Part shown: positions 6,229-10,407 of the stretch, in pieces
How the letters are laid out: every line of letters starts with the position of its first letter
Numbering within the stretch: the stretch's first letter is position 1
Source: Pseudomonadota bacterium
GTDB taxonomy: Bacteria > Pseudomonadota > Alphaproteobacteria > Rhizobiales > Beijerinckiaceae
DNA length: 10,407 nt
Assembly (NCBI GenBank): GCA_023386115.1
Contig: JAEWKL010000702.1
Span: forward strand, 1-10,407
Direction of reading: 5' to 3'
Notes under the pieces: model-generated
Database searches by the model: none
Told to the model about the DNA's origin: nothing
What the model saw: the letters and a program-made list of their open reading frames with translations, nothing else
Translations under genes and position numbers: made by a program

Positions 6229-7446
6229 TCAGGCCGCGAGGGAGACGGGCGTACCGCGCAGTCCCGCCTGGCGCATCAGCGGCAGCACCCGCTCGCCGAA
6301 GAAGGCGAGGTCGGGCTTGAAGTCGTAGAAGCTGAGCTGGAGCCCATCGATGCCGGCCCGCTTGAGCGCGGCGAACTGCGCCACCACCTGCTCGGGAGAG
6401 CCGACCACCCGGACGTTGCCGCCGATCGCGGCGTAAGGATCGGCCCGTCCCTCCCGTCCCTTCCAGGCATGGGCGTCGGAATCGAGCGCGCGAAAACCCT
6501 TCGGGCTGCGCGGATCGGCATGGGCCACGATGGCGTCGGCATAGGCCCAGGCCTCGGCTTCCGTCTCGCGGCAGATCACCAGCGGGTTGATCAGCGTGCG
6601 GATGTCGCGCCCGACCGCGCGGGCCGCCGCCTTCACCCGGGCGGTGTGGTCGGGCAGCGCTTGGAGCGCGCTGTCGATGTCGGCGCCCGCCGGGCTCGTC
6701 ACGAACACGATGTCGGAGTAACGCCCCGCGAAGGCGATTCCCGCCTCCGAGCCCGTGGCGTTGACGAGGATCGGCCGGCCGTACCGGGGCTTCGGCGTCA
6801 CGAAGCCGTCGCCGAGGCGCCAGGAGGATTCGCCCGAAAACGAGAACGGCGCCTCGTCCTGCCACAGGCGCTGCACCACCTCGACGAACTCGGCCGCAAG
6901 CGCGTAGCGCCGGTCGTGCGCGATGCGCGGCCAGCCGAACATCTCGTGTTCCACCGCCCGGTGACCGGTGACGACGTTGAAGCCGAAGCGGCCGCCGGTG
7001 ACGTGGTCGAGGGTGGCGCCGAACTTGGCGAGGTGCAGCGGGTGCCAGGGCCCGTAGAGCACGTGCACGGTCGCCACCAGCAGGATGCGGCGGGTGAGTG
7101 CCGACAGGGCCGCGATGCTGGTGAAGGAATCGAGGGCCTGCCCGTCGAGCACGCCGCCATAGCCGCCCTTCGGCAGCCATTGCGACAGCGCGAAGACGAG
7201 GTCGAAGCCGAGCCGCTCGGCCTCGAGCACGAGGTCGCGGTTGTAGTCGAAGCGCCAATCGGTGGTGCGCGGCAGGGTCGAGGCGGTCCAGCCGCCGGCC
7301 TGGATCGGCAGGAACAGGCCGAGTAGCAGCGGCTCCCCCAGCGCCCGTGACAGCGGGCTGTCGGGGAAGTCGGCCGGGCTCGTGAAGCCGGGTCGACCGA
7401 CGAGAGCGCCGGGGAGCTGGGCGCCGGGAGGAGGGGGGAGGGTCAT
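6229..7446 (-). CDS. LLM-class FMN-dependent monooxygenase, SfnG/RutA-like
   Basis: A bacterial luciferase-like TIM-barrel monooxygenase of 405 residues, which would use FMNH2 from a separate reductase and O2. Family landmarks are WRFDYNRDLVLEAERLGFD (64-82), LDHVTGGRFGFNVVTGHRA (146-164) at the flavin/phosphate site, NPLVICRETEAEAWAYAD (middle of the second half) and the end FFGERVLPLMRQAGL. These resemble SfnG (dimethyl sulfone monooxygenase) and the wider SsuD/RutA/DszA group. SfnG releases methanesulfinate from dimethyl sulfone, but specificity cannot be assigned here. About 36 residues precede the first barrel strand (LLLGLFLPIQ, 40-49), a Pro/Gly-rich extension not typical of the group. 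The ATG at 7446 has GAGG 11 bases upstream, and no later start precedes the barrel. First gene of its operon; three Met and one Cys. Confidence 0.9.
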   Translation of the reverse strand: MTLPPPPGAQLPGALVGRPGFTSPADFPDSPLSRALGEPLLLGLFLPIQAGGWTASTLPRTTDWRFDYNRDLVLEAERLGFDLVFALSQWLPKGGYGGVLDGQALDSFTSIAALSALTRRILLVATVHVLYGPWHPLHLAKFGATLDHVTGGRFGFNVVTGHRAVEHEMFGWPRIAHDRRYALAAEFVEVVQRLWQDEAPFSFSGESSWRLGDGFVTPKPRYGRPILVNATGSEAGIAFAGRYSDIVFVTSPAGADIDSALQALPDHTARVKAAARAVGRDIRTLINPLVICRETEAEAWAYADAIVAHADPRSPKGFRALDSDAHAWKGREGRADPYAAIGGNVRVVGSPEQVVAQFAALKRAGIDGLQLSFYDFKPDLAFFGERVLPLMRQAGLRGTPVSLAA

Positions 7447-7494
7447 GACGGGGCTCGCCTCGCGCGCCGGGACGCGGGCCCCGGCGATGCCGGC

Positions 7495-7523
7495 ATCCTA
7501 TAGTTGACAAAATAGATCGACAA
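7495..7523 (-). promoter_or_regulatory. Candidate promoter of the monooxygenase/binding-protein operon
   Basis: On the minus strand TTGTCG (7523-7518, 4 of 6 to the -35 consensus) is followed after 17 bp by TAGGAT (7500-7495, 4 of 6 to the -10 consensus). An overlapping TATAGG sits at 15 bp. Transcription would begin about 40 nt before the ATG at 7446. It lies in the short AT-rich part of the divergent gap and contains TGTCGATCT (7522-7514), which also occurs upstream of the osmC-like gene. Confidence 0.38.
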
Positions 7524-7529
7524 TATGAA
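7504..7529 (+). promoter_or_regulatory. Candidate promoter of the permease/ATPase operon
   Basis: A perfect -35 TTGACA (7504-7509) is followed by TATGAA (7524-7529, 4 of 6 to the -10 consensus). The spacing is only 14 bp, short for sigma-70; no better -10 exists at 16-18 bp. It overlaps the minus-strand candidate promoter, so one regulator bound here could control both divergent operons. Confidence 0.3.
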
Positions 7530-7578
7530 TTTAGCGGCGCTGCCGCAGCCGGGCGGCGCCGCGCCGGAGTGACCCGCG

Positions 7579-8568
7579 ATGGACCGAACACGCCGCCTGC
7601 TCCCGGTTCTGGGACGGGCGCTCCTCGAGGCCGCGCCGACGGCCTTCCTGATCCTGCTGGTGAATTTCTTCCTCCTGCGCCTCGCGCCGGGCGACGCCGC
7701 CGAGGTGATGGCCGGCGAGGCGGGGGCGGCGACCGAGGAGACGCTGGCGGCGTTGCGCAGCCGCTTCGGCCTCGACCTGCCGGTGCTCGACCAGTTCCTG
7801 GCCTACCTGAGCAACCTCGCCCATCTGAGCCTCGGCGTCTCGCCGCGCTACAACATGCCGGTGGCCGAGCTGATCGGGCAGCGCCTGCCCGGCACGCTGA
7901 TGCTGATGGGCCTGGCGCTGGGCCTCGCGCTGCTGGCCGGCCTGGCGCTCGGCGCGCTGATGGCCCGGGCGCCCGGCGGCCTCCTCGACCGGATCCTCTC
8001 GGTCGCGGTGCTGCTGTTCTACTCGGTGCCGGGCTTCTGGATCGGCCTGATGCTGATCGTGCTGTTCTCGGTGACGCTCGGCTGGCTGCCGAGCGGCGGC
8101 GCACGCACCATCGGGCAGGGGCTCACGGGTTTCGCGGGCCTCGTCGACCAGCTCCGCTACATGGTGCTGCCCGGCCTGTCGCTCGCGCTGTTCTACGTCG
8201 CGATCTACGCCCGCCTGGTGCGCGCCACGATGCTGGAGGTGCGCGCCCAGGACTTCGTGCGCACCGCCGCCGCCAAGGGCCTGTCGCCGCTGGCCATCAC
8301 CCTGCGCCACGTCCTGCGCAACGCGCTCCTGCCGGTCACCACGGTGGCCGGCATGCATGTCGGCGGGCTCCTCGGCGGCGCCGTCGTGATCGAGACGGTC
8401 TATTCCTGGCCCGGCCTCGGGCGCCTCGCCTTCGAGGCGGTGATGGCGCGCGACTTCAGCGTGCTGCTCGGCGTGCTCCTGCTCTCCTCGCTCCTGGTCC
8501 TCGTCGCCAACGTGGCGGTCGACCTTCTCCAGGCGCTTCTCGACCCTCGCATCGCGGTGCGCTCATGA
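7579..8568 (+). CDS. ABC transporter permease, DppB/OppB type
   Basis: Inner-membrane permease of 329 residues, the first of two that would form the translocation channel. The N-terminal helix (about 18-34) ends in FFLLRLAPGD (30-39), typical of DppB-like subunits. Further membrane segments are near 105-128, 138-168, 195-214, 254-272 and 293-318. The cytoplasmic EAA loop that contacts the ATPase is at 225-252 (DFVRTAAAKGL...RNALLP). The C-terminus LLDPRIAV is the usual family ending. GGAG at 7566-7569, nine bases upstream, supports the ATG at 7579. It overlaps the next permease by ATGA, so translation is coupled. It is divergent from the operon that carries the matching binding protein. Sulfur amino acid content is ordinary (11 Met), unlike the minus-strand genes. 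The family is clear; the substrate is not. Confidence 0.95.
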   Translation: MDRTRRLLPVLGRALLEAAPTAFLILLVNFFLLRLAPGDAAEVMAGEAGAATEETLAALRSRFGLDLPVLDQFLAYLSNLAHLSLGVSPRYNMPVAELIGQRLPGTLMLMGLALGLALLAGLALGALMARAPGGLLDRILSVAVLLFYSVPGFWIGLMLIVLFSVTLGWLPSGGARTIGQGLTGFAGLVDQLRYMVLPGLSLALFYVAIYARLVRATMLEVRAQDFVRTAAAKGLSPLAITLRHVLRNALLPVTTVAGMHVGGLLGGAVVIETVYSWPGLGRLAFEAVMARDFSVLLGVLLLSSLLVLVANVAVDLLQALLDPRIAVRS

Positions 8569-9482
8569 CCTCGTCCCCGATGACCCTGCGCCTCGCGCAG
8601 GCCCCTGCGGCGCCGGATCGCGCGTCGGTGCTGCCGACGCCCGCGCCGCGGCGGGCATTCAGGGCCTTCCTGCGCAACCCGACGGCCCTGTCCGGCCTCG
8701 CGATCCTCGGCATGGTCGCGGCGGCGGCTTTGGCGGCGCCGATCATCTACCCGGACGATCCGCTGGGCATGGTGGCGCAGCCGTTCCTGTGGCCGGGCCA
8801 GGATCCGGCCTATCCCCTCGGGACCGATTCCCTCGGCCGCGACGTCGCGGCCGGGATCGCCCACGGCGCCCGGGTCTCGCTCCTCGTCGGCTTCGCGGCG
8901 GCCTCCCTCGGGCTCGCCGTCGGCGTGCTGGTCGGCGCCACGGCCGGCTATGGCGGCGGGCGGATCGACCGTGCGCTCGGCCGCGTGATCGCCCTGTTCC
9001 AGACCATTCCGGCCTTCATCCTGCTGGTGGTGCTGGTAGCCATCGCGCAGCCGTCGATCCCGGCGATCACGCTCGCCATCGGGGCGACCTCGTGGCCGAC
9101 GGTGGCCCGCCTCACCCGGGCCGAGTTCCGGTCGTTACGCCAGGAGGACTTCGTCACCGCCGCCCGCGGCCTCGGCTACGGGCCTCTGCGGATCGTGTTC
9201 GCCGAGATCCTGCCCAACGCCCTGCCGCCGATCGTCGTCACCGCCTCGGTGATGGTCGCCTCGGGCATCCTGATGGAATCGGCCCTGTCCTTCATGGGCC
9301 TCGGCGATCCGAACCTCGTGAGCTGGGGCAGCATGATCGGGGCGGGCCGGGAGGTCCTGCGCAGCGCCTGGTACCTGACCGCGATCCCCGGGGTCGCGAT
9401 CGTTCTCACCGTGCTCGCCCTGAACCTCGTCGGCGACGGGCTCAACGACGCGCTCAATCCCCGCCTCGCCGGGGAGGCGTGA
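8565..9482 (+). CDS. ABC transporter permease, DppC/OppC type
   Basis: Second permease, 305 residues. It starts at the ATG of the ATGA overlap with the previous gene. The same frame is open far upstream, but there it only shadows the first permease. A cytoplasmic N-terminus (1-40) with the RAFLRNPTALSG entry motif leads to membrane helix 1 (about 41-62). The signature LGTDSLGRDV (85-94), helices near 103-128, 138-162, 165-180, 222-246 and 270-290, the EAA loop DFVTAARGLGYG...LPNALPP (195-222) and the ending GDGLNDALNPRL (290-301) are all classic for DppC. It pairs with the DppB-type subunit to make the channel. Eight Met, no Cys. An ATG five codons later is possible but has no ribosome binding site. 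Confidence 0.95.
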   Translation: MTSSPMTLRLAQAPAAPDRASVLPTPAPRRAFRAFLRNPTALSGLAILGMVAAAALAAPIIYPDDPLGMVAQPFLWPGQDPAYPLGTDSLGRDVAAGIAHGARVSLLVGFAAASLGLAVGVLVGATAGYGGGRIDRALGRVIALFQTIPAFILLVVLVAIAQPSIPAITLAIGATSWPTVARLTRAEFRSLRQEDFVTAARGLGYGPLRIVFAEILPNALPPIVVTASVMVASGILMESALSFMGLGDPNLVSWGSMIGAGREVLRSAWYLTAIPGVAIVLTVLALNLVGDGLNDALNPRLAGEA

Positions 9483-9483
9483 G

Positions 9484-10407
<924 letters not shown>

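Noticed and set aside
5084..8104. 1006-codon minus-strand open frame
   Set aside because: It runs out of frame through the binding protein and monooxygenase genes and antisense to the first permease. Its product is Arg/Pro/Ala-rich with no recognisable motif.
7531..8358. 275-codon minus-strand frame rich in His, Gln, Arg and Glu
   Set aside because: It is the exact antisense of the DppB-type permease; hydrophobic codons read backwards give this composition.

Overview
The window is high-GC DNA with dense G/C-ending codons. Its GroEL and GroES sequences are of alphaproteobacterial type, and a Methylobacterium-like member of the Hyphomicrobiales is my best guess from style alone. Eight genes are complete or nearly so, and one more is cut by the left edge. 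No RNA genes, insertion sequences, CRISPR arrays or integrases were seen.

Layout, left to right: (1) a minus-strand pair at the left edge, an OsmC-family protein followed by the Tat-exported N-terminus of a sulfonate/nitrate-type ABC substrate-binding protein; (2) 432 bp without a gene, holding an AT-rich stretch with an imperfect dyad and a candidate promoter; (3) groES-groEL on the minus strand; (4) a 183-bp gap with a perfect 7-bp-arm palindrome; (5) a tight minus-strand operon encoding an SfnG/RutA-like flavin monooxygenase, a Tat-exported family 5 (peptide/opine/nickel type) substrate-binding protein and a DszC/SfnC-like flavin monooxygenase of acyl-CoA dehydrogenase fold; (6) a divergent promoter region; (7) a plus-strand operon with two DppB/DppC-type permeases and a DppD-type ATPase that runs off the right edge.

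Regions 5 to 7 read as one uptake-and-oxidation module. The exported binding protein and the permease/ATPase set import a small organic molecule, and two flavin-dependent monooxygenases attack it. Family resemblance (SfnG, DszC/SfnC, sulfonate-type binding protein, OsmC) makes organosulfur scavenging under sulfur limitation the leading inference, but the substrate is not visible.

The most striking observation is that the GroEL here (540 aa) has no cysteine and no methionine except the initiator, and the GroES (96 aa) is the same. Positions that are Met or Cys in E. coli GroEL carry Leu, Ile, Val, Phe or Ala, and the usual Met-rich GGM tail is missing. The neighbouring soluble enzymes are also very poor in sulfur amino acids, while the permeases and ATPase are ordinary. 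This suggests a sulfur-sparing chaperonin deployed with an organosulfur acquisition locus. I do not know of a description of such a system.
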